Source: Negativicutes bacterium (GTDB lineage Bacteria > Bacillota > Negativicutes > SKW292). From it: a stretch of DNA of 6,875 nucleotides. The position numbers were made by a program, and so were the translations under genes. How positions within the stretch are numbered: the stretch's first letter is position 1; each line of letters opens with the position of its first letter. Under the pieces are notes generated by a model. The model had not been told where the DNA came from and did no database searches. It saw only the letters and a list, made by a program, of their open reading frames with translations. This document shows, in pieces, positions 1 to 6,875 of this stretch. Location: NCBI GenBank assembly GCA_026416215.1, contig JAOAFP010000079.1, positions 1-6,875 on the forward strand. Direction: 5' to 3'.

Positions 1-31
1 CGTCAGGACACACACCGTGCGGTTCACTCAT
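1..31 (-). CDS. possible start of the next operon gene (unidentified, cut by window edge)
   Basis: The priA stop TGA sits in an ATGA overlap on the minus strand, so an ATG at 31 could begin a translationally coupled downstream gene; the ten visible codons read MSEPHGVCPD. A GTG at 27 in another frame, reading VNRTVCVLT, is an alternative. No strong ribosome site is visible for either. In related genomes def (peptide deformylase) often follows priA, but neither peptide looks like a Def N-terminus, so no product is assigned. Confidence 0.25.
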   Translation of the reverse strand, partial: MSEPHGVCPD

Positions 32-2478
32 AACACTGACAGCGGGTCCCGATCAAACGAGTACCGCCATTTTCCTGACCCAGACTGTGCTACCGCCAGT
101 TCTCGGTGAATCTCAGCCAGTTGATGCTGGTCGATGTCGAACAACAACACCTGTCCCCGCCAGTTTTTGTTTATTTTCTCAATCGGTGCCGGCATTGCCG
201 GGCTAATACGTCCGCCCGAACACTGCCGGAACGGAGCAAGAACTCTCTCCACCGTCTGTCCAGCCAGACGGAAGTCATCGGGATTGCTGGCGCTGTAGGC
301 CAGCTTGACCATACTGCTGACCGGCGGGTAGCCAAGTTCACGACGAAAAGCGATCTCGGTCCGGAAAAACTCACGATAATCGCCTTTAACTGCCGCGACC
401 AGCGCATAATGTTCACAGTCATAAGCCTGGACCACCACCCGGCCGGGTTTTTCCGATCGGCCGGCCCGCCCGGCAGCCTGGGTTATCAGGGAAAACGTGC
501 GCTCAGCCGAACGAAAGTCTGGTAGACCTAGCACCCCGTCGGCCGCAACAATGCCAACTGCCGTCACCGCCGGAAAATCGTGGCCTTTAGCCACCAGTTG
601 GGTTCCAAGCAGTATCGAGAATTTCTGATTAGCAAAATCACTGAGGATCTTGTCCAGCAAATACCGCCGGGTTACGCTGTCGGCATCCAGTCGCCGCACT
701 TCATCCTCACCTGCCAGTTGCTTTATTTCCTCCTCCAGCCGCTGGGTGCCACCGCCGAACCAGCGAATCCGCGGGCTGAAACACTGGGGACACACCCCTG
801 GCAGCTGCTGGCGGAATCCGCAGTAGTGACAGGTCACGCCGGCCCTGTTCCCGACATGGTAAACCAGGGAAACGGCACAATTGGGACATTCAATTTTGTG
901 GCCGCAATCACGGCAGATAATGAAAGTGGCATACCCTCGCCTGTTCAGCATGATTATTGCCTGCTCCCTCCTGGCCAGGACCCCGGTAATCAGGCTGGCC
1001 AGGGCTGGTGAGACAAGCTGCCGGTGACCGCTCTTCAGGACGGCCCGCATATCCACCAGCTGAATTTCCGGCGGTGGATAATTTTTCACCCTGCGGGCCA
1101 TGGTGATCAGCCGGTAATCGCCGCTGGTCGCCCGCCAGTAGCTGGTCAGCGACGGGGTGGCACTTCCCAGAATCAGTGGCACCCCGGCAATACGGGCCCG
1201 TTGTTCGGCCACGGTTACAGCGTTGAAATACGGGTACTCTTCCTGTTTGTAGGAATGCTCGTGTTCCTCGTCCACTATAACCAGCCCCAGCTGACGGACC
1301 GGGGCAAACACCGCCGACCGGGCTCCGATGACAATAATCGCCTGTCCGGCCGACACGGCCCGTGCCGCGTCAAACCGCTCGCCCAGGGACAACCGGCTGT
1401 GCATCACCACCACCAGATCGCCGAACACCTGACGGAACCTGGCCACTATCTGCCCGGTAAGGGCAATTTCCGGCACCAGCACAATTACCTGGCGGCCGGA
1501 ACTGGCCACGGCGGCAGCTGCTTCGATATAAACCTGGGTTTTACCGCTACCGGTTACCCCGTGCAGCAGCAGGGTCCGGTGGCGACCGGAGGCAACTGCC
1601 TCAATGACGGCCGCGACCGCCTGTTGCTGTTCGTGGCTGAGCACGGTAACCCGGTTGGCCGTGAGTATGGTGTGCGGCTGACGGCGCACTTCCGTCTCCA
1701 GCCTGATCAGCCAGCCATCGGCTACCAGCCGGTTCACCACCGCCCGGCTGATTCCGGCCGACGCCAGTTCGGAGTCGCTAATCTCACCTGCCCGCCTGAT
1801 ATACGACAGGGCGCGGGCCTGTGCCGGTTTTTTTCTCGCAAGCGCCTGTTCCTCGGCGACCAGGTGGGCTGAATCCGGATTGATTTTCCAGGCCGTCCTG
1901 GTTTTCGGCCGCCCGCGCTGGATAATTGTCCTTTCCATCCGGACATGTCCATGCCTCACCAATTCCGCCAGCACATCAGCCACCTTAGGGCCGAACCGGG
2001 CGAGTAGCTCCCGTCTACTCACCTTTGCCGGGATGGCCACGCAATCATAAACCGCTGCCAGACGCGGCGACCCGGGACGAGGACCGGCAACCCGGTAAAA
2101 AACCCCTAAATTCAGCCCCTTGCCGGTGGGTATGAATTGGCGCAGCGCCACAGCCGGCGGACAGAAGTAAAAATCGGCCAGCCAGCGAGCGGTGGCCAGC
2201 ATTTCTTCATTAAACCACGGCCCATCGCCCACCGGCTCGATTATCGCCTTTAGCCTCCCGTCCGTCACCCGGGAATATTCACACCTGCCCACCACAATTC
2301 CTTCGACCACATTACCGGCCAGTGGTACCGCCACCCGCCAGCCGGTACCAATCATCGCCAGTTCATCAGGGATTATGTAGTCCAGCGCCTGATCAACCGC
2401 CTCGACCAGCACAGCCACCTGAGCCACCAGCACTTCAGTCTTTACCCTCAATCGCCAGTTTTCGGTATAATCCGGCAT
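28..2478 (-). CDS. priA: primosomal protein N', replication restart helicase
   Basis: PriA is a superfamily 2, 3'-to-5' DNA helicase that recognises stalled forks and reloads the replicative helicase. With the ATG at 2478 it has 816 residues, within the family range. Numbered from that Met, an N-terminal 3'-end-binding domain and winged helix occupy about 1-210. They are followed by Walker A GVTGSGKT at 307-314, DEEH at 403-406, GSATPSL at 438-444, eight zinc-binding cysteines at 522, 525, 531, 534, 550, 553, 563 and 566, GTQLVAKGHDFP at 625-636, and motif VI QAAGRAGR at 667-674 (commonly QVAGRAGR). The start is uncertain. An in-frame ATG at 2538 abuts the metK stop, but it would add 20 residues that look unlike PriA and run through a strong hairpin. 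TTG at 2451 and GTG at 2433 would fit the family N-terminus too. None has a clear ribosome site. Confidence 0.95.
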   Translation of the reverse strand: MPDYTENWRLRVKTEVLVAQVAVLVEAVDQALDYIIPDELAMIGTGWRVAVPLAGNVVEGIVVGRCEYSRVTDGRLKAIIEPVGDGPWFNEEMLATARWLADFYFCPPAVALRQFIPTGKGLNLGVFYRVAGPRPGSPRLAAVYDCVAIPAKVSRRELLARFGPKVADVLAELVRHGHVRMERTIIQRGRPKTRTAWKINPDSAHLVAEEQALARKKPAQARALSYIRRAGEISDSELASAGISRAVVNRLVADGWLIRLETEVRRQPHTILTANRVTVLSHEQQQAVAAVIEAVASGRHRTLLLHGVTGSGKTQVYIEAAAAVASSGRQVIVLVPEIALTGQIVARFRQVFGDLVVVMHSRLSLGERFDAARAVSAGQAIIVIGARSAVFAPVRQLGLVIVDEEHEHSYKQEEYPYFNAVTVAEQRARIAGVPLILGSATPSLTSYWRATSGDYRLITMARRVKNYPPPEIQLVDMRAVLKSGHRQLVSPALASLITGVLARREQAIIMLNRRGYATFIICRDCGHKIECPNCAVSLVYHVGNRAGVTCHYCGFRQQLPGVCPQCFSPRIRWFGGGTQRLEEEIKQLAGEDEVRRLDADSVTRRYLLDKILSDFANQKFSILLGTQLVAKGHDFPAVTAVGIVAADGVLGLPDFRSAERTFSLITQAAGRAGRSEKPGRVVVQAYDCEHYALVAAVKGDYREFFRTEIAFRRELGYPPVSSMVKLAYSASNPDDFRLAGQTVERVLAPFRQCSGGRISPAMPAPIEKINKNWRGQVLLFDIDQHQLAEIHRELAVAQSGSGKWRYSFDRDPLSVL

Positions 2479-2505
2479 ACGGGCAACCGGACGGCAACAG
2501 ACAGA

Positions 2506-2525
2506 GAGCGCGGTCGCCCGCGCTC
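2506..2525 (-). terminator. GNRA-loop hairpin at the metK/priA junction (weak terminator or attenuator)
   Basis: GAGCGCGG (2525-2518) and CCGCGCTC (2513-2506) form a perfect 8-bp, all but one pair G-C, stem closed by a GCGA tetraloop, a stable GNRA type. It begins 14 nt after the metK stop. The following sequence TCTGTCTGTTG is only partly U-rich, so termination would be inefficient. It may instead reduce read-through into priA or protect the metK 3' end from decay. If priA starts at the ATG touching the metK stop, the hairpin would lie inside its coding region. Confidence 0.4.
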
Positions 2526-2538
2526 CTCCAATGGTCAT

Positions 2539-3726
<1,188 letters not shown>

Positions 3727-3767
3727 AAATGCACATTCCTTTCTCAATTTTGTCATCCAAATCACTG

Positions 3768-3799
3768 AAAAACAAGGAGCACTCTCGGGAGAGTGCTCC
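3768..3799 (-). terminator. riboswitch-controlled Rho-independent terminator
   Basis: GGAGCACTCT (3799-3790) and AGAGTGCTCC (3785-3776) form a perfect 10-bp stem with a CCCG loop, followed by TTGTTTTT (3775-3768). It lies just downstream of the SAM-I aptamer. The competing antiterminator is visible: GGGAGA at 3814-3809, which includes the end of the P1 3' strand, is complementary to TCTCCC at 3792-3787 in the terminator. With SAM bound, P1 holds part of this segment and the terminator forms. Without SAM, the antiterminator can form and metK is transcribed. Confidence 0.93.
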
Positions 3800-3812
3800 G
3801 CCACCGATTCTC

Positions 3813-3926
3813 CCATCTGCCAAGACTGCCGGTCAGGACAACTTTGCTGGACTTGGCACCGTTTTGCATCACCGCAAGTGGTTGCCGCAGGTTCGCATGG
3901 TCAGGTCCCTCCCCCGCTCTTGATGG
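3813..3926 (-). ncRNA. SAM-I (S-box) riboswitch aptamer upstream of metK
   Basis: The minus strand shows the conserved S-box blocks in order: CCATCAAGAG (5' P1 strand and junction), GGAGGGA at 3912-3906 (P2 and kink-turn region), GCGGCAACC ending at 3880, GGTGCCAAGTCC at 3860-3849 (consensus GGTGCTAATTCC), then CAGATGG closing P1. CCATC at 3926-3922 pairs with GATGG at 3817-3813. A four-way junction with P3 (TTGC/GCAA) and P4 (CCAAG/CTTGG) can be drawn. SAM-I aptamers bind S-adenosylmethionine and control methionine and SAM genes in Bacillota. Location in the leader of metK, the SAM-producing enzyme, is the classic arrangement. Together with the following terminator it is a transcriptional OFF switch: SAM binding stabilises P1 and allows termination. 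Confidence 0.95.
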
Positions 3927-3948
3927 ATTATTAACTTGCTTCCGGCCA

Positions 3949-3977
3949 GTCATACAACACGGTCGGCTGTTTTACAA
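3949..3977 (-). promoter_or_regulatory. candidate sigma-A promoter for the metK leader
   Basis: On the minus strand TTGTAA (3977-3972) and TATGAC (3954-3949) are spaced by 17 nt and each match the consensus at four of six positions. Transcription would begin near 3942, about 15 nt before the riboswitch P1 helix, which is the expected geometry for an S-box leader. The match is only moderate. A better -10-like AATAAT at about 3932-3927 would start transcription inside P1 and is therefore less likely. Confidence 0.4.
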
Positions 3978-3995
3978 CGCCTGGCCGGTAAAACA
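3968..3995 (-). promoter_or_regulatory. perfect inverted repeat overlapping the metK -35 region (possible operator)
   Basis: TGTTTTAC (3995-3988) and GTAAAACA (3975-3968) are exact reverse complements separated by 12 nt. The two arms are 20 bp apart centre to centre, i.e. about two helical turns, as expected for a dimeric DNA-binding regulator. The right arm contains most of the candidate -35 hexamer. As RNA it would make an 8-bp stem with a 12-nt loop, but no U-tract follows, so it is not a convincing terminator of the permease gene. No known regulator motif is recognised. Confidence 0.4.
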
Positions 3996-4011
3996 TCTTT
4001 TCCCTTAAATT

Positions 4012-5247
4012 TTATTTATTAGTTTCCCCGATTAGGCGTTGCCGTTCAAGTGCCCGGAAGAACGGCAAATACAACAGAAAGGCAATGACGATCGACGCCA
4101 CTCCCCAGACCGCCGCCCGCCAGTCGCCGCCAGTCACCAGATAGTGACCGATTACCGGCGGGGTGGTCCACGGGATTGACACGAACGGTCGGCCGATAAT
4201 GTTGAAGTCCATGAGCAGGAAGGTTGCGGCGGTAAGAACAAGAGGAGTGACAATGTAGGGGATCATCATCAGCGGGTTGAGCACAACCGGTACACCAAAC
4301 GCCACCGGTTCGTTAATTTCAAAGCAGGCCGAGGGGAACGCGATCTTGCCGAGCTGGCGGAAACCGGCCTCCCGGCTGCGCAGCATCATCAGCACCAGGG
4401 CAAAGGTCGCACCAGTGCCACCAATGTTGATGAATATAGTCTGAAATCCGTAGGCCGTAATATACGGCAACGGCTGCCCGGCGGTTTGGGCCGTCACGTT
4501 AGCGCTGAGAAACTGCATTGCCACCGGCATAGAAATGGCCATCATCACGTTGTCACCGTGGATACCAACCGACCAGAGCAAAGATACAATCAGCACCATC
4601 AGCAAGAATCCAGGCAACGTGTTCAACGCCCCGACCACCGGCGTGAACACGGCGGTTATGATCTCGTTTATGTCCACTCCCAGTACATACCTGATCAACC
4701 ACATACCGATCATCAGCACGGCAAACGGCGTGAGCGATGTGAACGAACGGGCCACTGCCTCGGGGACATTGTCCGGCAACCTGATCACCAGCCGGTGACG
4801 AATGAAAAACCGCTGTACCTCAACCACCACCAGCGCCACAATTATGGCAGTGAACAAACCATTGGCATCCAGCCGGCTCATGTCCAGGGTCATGTCTTCC
4901 ACCTTGACCTGAAGCATGAAAAAAACCACCACTGCCATCAAAGCAGCGGCAATTGCATCGTTCTTATAGGTGCGGGCCAGATCGTAGGACATCCCCAGCA
5001 GGGCGATCACCGACAGACAGCCGAATGATGCCGTAACCGGAATAAGCAGCAGATTGCTGTAGGGAGCAATGATATCCTCCCAGCCGGGGACGGGCAGGAA
5101 ATTAATGATCAAAAAAATGCTGCCGACAATAGTGAACGGCACAGTAGCCACCATCCCGGCCCGGATCGACATCAGGTATTTGTTTTCGGCCACCTTGGTC
5201 AGACCGGGAACGAGATAGCGTTCCATAAAGTTAATAAATTTATCCAT
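4012..5247 (-). CDS. PTS sugar transporter EIIC permease, lactose/cellobiose family (orphan)
   Basis: A 411-residue polytopic inner-membrane protein resembling the LacE/CelB/ChbC family, the membrane channel of phosphotransferase sugar uptake. It starts MDKFINFMERYLVPGLTKVA, a typical amphipathic N-terminus, followed by about ten hydrophobic segments (around 33-50, 66-90, 98-113, 130-146, 171-190, 213-230, 280-290, 325-347 and 378-397). Family signatures are WSVGIHGDNVM (His230), the glycine-rich INIGGTGATF at 274-283, and CFEINEPVAFGVPVVLNP at 308-324 with Glu313. By analogy with the ChbC structure, His230 and Glu313 should contact the sugar. There is no fused EIIB or EIIA domain and none nearby, so phosphorylation partners must be encoded elsewhere or be missing. 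Substrate is not determinable. The ATG has a near-perfect AAGGAGG six bases upstream; an in-frame ATG nine codons earlier is less likely. Confidence 0.87.
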   Translation of the reverse strand: MDKFINFMERYLVPGLTKVAENKYLMSIRAGMVATVPFTIVGSIFLIINFLPVPGWEDIIAPYSNLLLIPVTASFGCLSVIALLGMSYDLARTYKNDAIAAALMAVVVFFMLQVKVEDMTLDMSRLDANGLFTAIIVALVVVEVQRFFIRHRLVIRLPDNVPEAVARSFTSLTPFAVLMIGMWLIRYVLGVDINEIITAVFTPVVGALNTLPGFLLMVLIVSLLWSVGIHGDNVMMAISMPVAMQFLSANVTAQTAGQPLPYITAYGFQTIFINIGGTGATFALVLMMLRSREAGFRQLGKIAFPSACFEINEPVAFGVPVVLNPLMMIPYIVTPLVLTAATFLLMDFNIIGRPFVSIPWTTPPVIGHYLVTGGDWRAAVWGVASIVIAFLLYLPFFRALERQRLIGETNK

Positions 5248-6490
5248 TGCCTGCCTCCTTCTGTCTTGCCGCAACGATGTGGGCCAAATGTTTGATCACT
5301 TCCTTCGCGATCAGTATTTTTGCCCGCCGGGACAGTGTTATGGCCGTTCCGTCAGCCCGGCAGATAACCACTTGGTTTTCGTCACTGTCAAAGCCGCATC
5401 CCGGTTGCGAAACGTCGTTTATTACAATCATATCGAGATTTTTCCGCCGCAGTTTGTCCATGCCGTTTTCCAGAACGTTTTCAGTTTCAGCGGCAAATCC
5501 GACCACTACTGGCCGGCCGGCCGGCCACCGGGAAATTTCTTCGAGTATATCCGGGTTTTTTATCAGAGTCAGAGTAATTTCACCGGCCTGTTTTTTTATT
5601 TTTTGCCTGCATACCGCGACCGGCCGGTAGTCAGCCACCGCGGCAGCCATAACCACTGCGTCGGTCATCGCCAGGTTTGCCAGTACTGCATCCCGCATTT
5701 CCGCTGCCGTCTCGACAACCACTGTTCTGTGACAGCAGCCCGGCCGGACTTCCACTCCCCTGCCGGCGATAAGAACAACTTCTGCCCCCTGTGTCCGGCA
5801 ACACTCAGCTATGGCAACGCCCATTTTCCCGCTTGAACGGTTGCCAATAAACCGCACCGGATCGATCGGTTCCCGGGTACCGCCCGCCGTTACCAACACC
5901 CGCCTGCCGGCCAGCACACCCGCTGTTGCCTCGCCATCGGCAATAAGCCTGCAAATTTCCGCAGCCAGGCACTCCGGTGCAGGCAGCCGGCCGACGCCGC
6001 TGTCGCCACAGGCCAGCCGTCCGCTGTCGGGCGGGATGATCCGGCAGCCGCGCCCGGCCAGAATCCTCAGGTTTTCCTGAGTTGCCGGATGATTGTACAT
6101 ATTGGTGTTCATCGCCGGGGCAAAAATTACCGGCGCACCGGTGGCCAGCAGCACCGTACTCAGCAGATCGTCAGCCACCCCGTGGGCAGCCTTGGCAATA
6201 ACGTTGGCAGTGGCCGGGGCAACCATCACCAGTTTTGCCCGCTTGGCCAACCCGATATGCTCTGTGTGCCATGACCCGATATCCTGCCACATATCGTGGT
6301 AAACCGGCCGCCCGGTGACCTCCCTCAACAGCCGGGGAGTGACAAACCGACAGGCATTGGCCGTCATCACCACGTCGACCGCCAAACCTGACTTGGTCAG
6401 AAGGCTGGCCAGCTCCACGGCCTTATAGGCGGCGATCCCGCCGGTAATCCCAAGAAGTACTGTCCTGACAGTCCTATCGGTTGCGTTCAC
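5240..6490 (-). CDS. coaBC: bifunctional phosphopantothenoylcysteine decarboxylase / phosphopantothenate-cysteine ligase
   Basis: Catalyses two consecutive steps of coenzyme A synthesis: CTP-dependent joining of 4'-phosphopantothenate to cysteine (CoaB), then FMN-dependent decarboxylation to 4'-phosphopantetheine (CoaC). With a GTG start it has 416 residues, close to the family norm of about 400. The CoaC flavoprotein domain comes first: GITGGIAAYK at 14-23, the probable catalytic His78 in EHIGLAK, PAMN at 125-128 and the active-site ACGDSGVGR with Cys161. The CoaB domain starts near 196 with RVLVTAGGTREPID, then IGNRSSGKMG with the key Asn217, AAAVADYRP at 282-290, the KIKK lysines at 297-300, and VGFAAETE. 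The frame is open further upstream, but that stretch lies inside rpoZ and is not CoaC-like. The chosen GTG has GGGAAG seven bases before it and overlaps the rpoZ end by 17 nt. The stop overlaps the next gene by 8 nt. Confidence 0.95.
   Translation of the reverse strand: MNATDRTVRTVLLGITGGIAAYKAVELASLLTKSGLAVDVVMTANACRFVTPRLLREVTGRPVYHDMWQDIGSWHTEHIGLAKRAKLVMVAPATANVIAKAAHGVADDLLSTVLLATGAPVIFAPAMNTNMYNHPATQENLRILAGRGCRIIPPDSGRLACGDSGVGRLPAPECLAAEICRLIADGEATAGVLAGRRVLVTAGGTREPIDPVRFIGNRSSGKMGVAIAECCRTQGAEVVLIAGRGVEVRPGCCHRTVVVETAAEMRDAVLANLAMTDAVVMAAAVADYRPVAVCRQKIKKQAGEITLTLIKNPDILEEISRWPAGRPVVVGFAAETENVLENGMDKLRRKNLDMIVINDVSQPGCGFDSDENQVVICRADGTAITLSRRAKILIAKEVIKHLAHIVAARQKEAGNG
5254..5260 (-). 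promoter_or_regulatory. Shine-Dalgarno site of the EIIC permease gene
   Basis: The minus strand reads AAGGAGG, a full match to the anti-Shine-Dalgarno core, with a 6-nt spacer to the ATG at 5247. It lies inside the last codons of coaBC. It decides the start of the permease at MDKFINF rather than the upstream in-frame ATG at 5274. It is the strongest ribosome site in the window, so this gene appears set for efficient translation. Confidence 0.8.
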
Positions 6491-6707
6491 AGATAATCTT
6501 CCCACCGGCAATTTCTTCCATGGCCACCGACACTGCCTTGCGGGGAAGAAACTCTTCGCCGGTCTGATATTCAATCTGCATAAGCTCCCTGGCCCGCCTG
6601 GCTGCAAGCACCACCAGCGTGTACTTGTTGTCGATAATGTTGTTGAACGAATCAACCGGCGGATAGTCCACCGACTGTTTAACCGTCTGATGCGAATGTT
6701 GCTGCAT
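6474..6707 (-). CDS. rpoZ: DNA-directed RNA polymerase omega subunit
   Basis: A 77-residue protein, the usual size for a Bacillota omega subunit. Omega helps fold the beta' subunit and latch it into core RNA polymerase. The diagnostic part is around residues 19-44: DSFNNIIDNKYTLVVLAARR followed by AREL. It contains the conserved lysine-Tyr-x-Leu-Val segment and the Ala-x-Arg-Ala-Arg helix that contacts beta'. The second conserved block, AVSVAMEEIAGGKI, follows near the C-terminus. The ATG is preceded by a purine-rich GGGAGAGG ribosome site starting about 12 nt upstream. It lies 20 nt after the gmk stop, so the two are probably co-transcribed and translationally close. The last 17 nt overlap the proposed start of coaBC. 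Nothing looks broken; only the short His/Gln-rich N-terminus is variable. Confidence 0.93.
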   Translation of the reverse strand: MQQHSHQTVKQSVDYPPVDSFNNIIDNKYTLVVLAARRARELMQIEYQTGEEFLPRKAVSVAMEEIAGGKIICERNR

Positions 6708-6727
6708 GTACCCTCTCCCGTTACCGG

Positions 6728-6875
6728 TTAAATTTCCTGCAACCCGATATCCCCGTACTTGTAAAGGTGGTCAATCAGTCCTATATTACGCTCAACCTTT
6801 GCCCGCTCCGCCCTGATAATCGACTGAACACAGCCGATCGCGCTTTCCAGCGAGTCATTCACCACGATGTAATGG
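6728..6875 (-). CDS. gmk: guanylate kinase, C-terminal fragment
   Basis: Only the last 48 codons and a TAA stop are in the window; the 5' part lies beyond the right edge. The visible peptide runs HYIVVNDSLESAIGCVQSII, then RAERAKVERN, and ends LYKYGDIGLQEI. The block of a hydrophobic strand followed by VND, an acidic stretch and an IIRAER helix is the typical end of bacterial guanylate kinase. That enzyme is cytosolic and phosphorylates GMP (dGMP) to GDP with ATP. The P-loop and GMP-binding region are outside the window, so the call rests on this C-terminal signature and on the neighbour: gmk directly before rpoZ is a standard order in Bacillota. The tail after the RAER helix is slightly long, which is common in this group. 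Confidence 0.88.
   Translation of the reverse strand, partial: HYIVVNDSLESAIGCVQSIIRAERAKVERNIGLIDHLYKYGDIGLQEI

Noticed and set aside
1024..1872. A 282-codon open frame on the plus strand
   Set aside because: It lies wholly inside priA, whose helicase motifs are unmistakable. The predicted peptide is rich in His, Gly, Gln and Arg without any domain pattern, as expected from the antisense of a GC-rich gene.
3727..3816. N-terminal extension of metK from an ATG at 3816
   Set aside because: This ATG sits in the 3' strand of the riboswitch P1 helix and the extension would be read through the terminator; MetK family proteins begin at the MSLHRKFF position.
3927..3932. AATAAT as the -10 element for metK
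   Set aside because: It matches the hexamer well, but transcription would start within the 5' strand of riboswitch P1 and destroy the aptamer; the best -35 partner would also need a 19-nt spacer.
3968..3995. The TGTTTTAC/GTAAAACA dyad as the terminator of the permease gene
   Set aside because: The stem is AT-rich with a 12-nt loop and is followed by a GC-rich stretch without a U-tract, unlike the clear terminator at 3768-3799.
4486..5028. A 180-codon plus-strand open frame
   Set aside because: It is antisense to the permease; the His/Gln/Arg-rich product reflects the hydrophobic codons on the other strand and shows no recognisable domain.
6491..6655. N-terminal extension of coaBC from an ATG at 6655
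   Set aside because: The extra 55 residues are the rpoZ gene read in another frame and do not resemble a flavoprotein; the GTG at 6490 has a proper ribosome site.

Overview
The window is a compact bacterial housekeeping region read entirely from the minus strand, with five complete genes, one gene fragment at the right edge and a possible start of another at the left edge. A SAM-I (S-box) riboswitch with an intrinsic terminator, an unfused omega subunit, a bifunctional CoaBC and the order gmk-rpoZ-coaBC-...-priA all point to Bacillota. The fairly high G+C content and the placement of metK next to priA suggest a Negativicutes or Peptococcaceae-like Clostridia member; that assignment is inference.

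Layout in the direction of transcription (high to low coordinates): the 3' end of gmk (guanylate kinase), rpoZ (RNA polymerase omega), coaBC (coenzyme A synthesis), a membrane PTS EIIC sugar permease of the lactose/cellobiose family, a 285-nt regulatory gap, metK (S-adenosylmethionine synthetase) and priA (primosomal helicase). A start codon in an ATGA overlap with the priA stop suggests that the operon continues off the left edge. In related genomes def and fmt usually follow priA, but too little is present here to tell.

The genes are tightly packed. rpoZ starts 20 nt after gmk, coaBC overlaps rpoZ by 17 nt, and the permease overlaps coaBC by 8 nt with a strong Shine-Dalgarno site. The 285-nt gap holds a candidate promoter overlapped by a perfect dyad, a full SAM-I aptamer, an antiterminator and a strong Rho-independent terminator. 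metK, and possibly priA behind it, should therefore be shut off when SAM is plentiful. No terminator is visible between the permease and the riboswitch, so read-through from the gmk operon would also pass this SAM-controlled gate.

The unusual parts are the lone EIIC permease inside a nucleotide/CoA/transcription operon, the dyad over the metK -35 region, and a GNRA-loop hairpin at the metK/priA junction. I see no CRISPR array, mobile element, tRNA, rRNA or new defence-like system, and the rest of the window is ordinary core genome.
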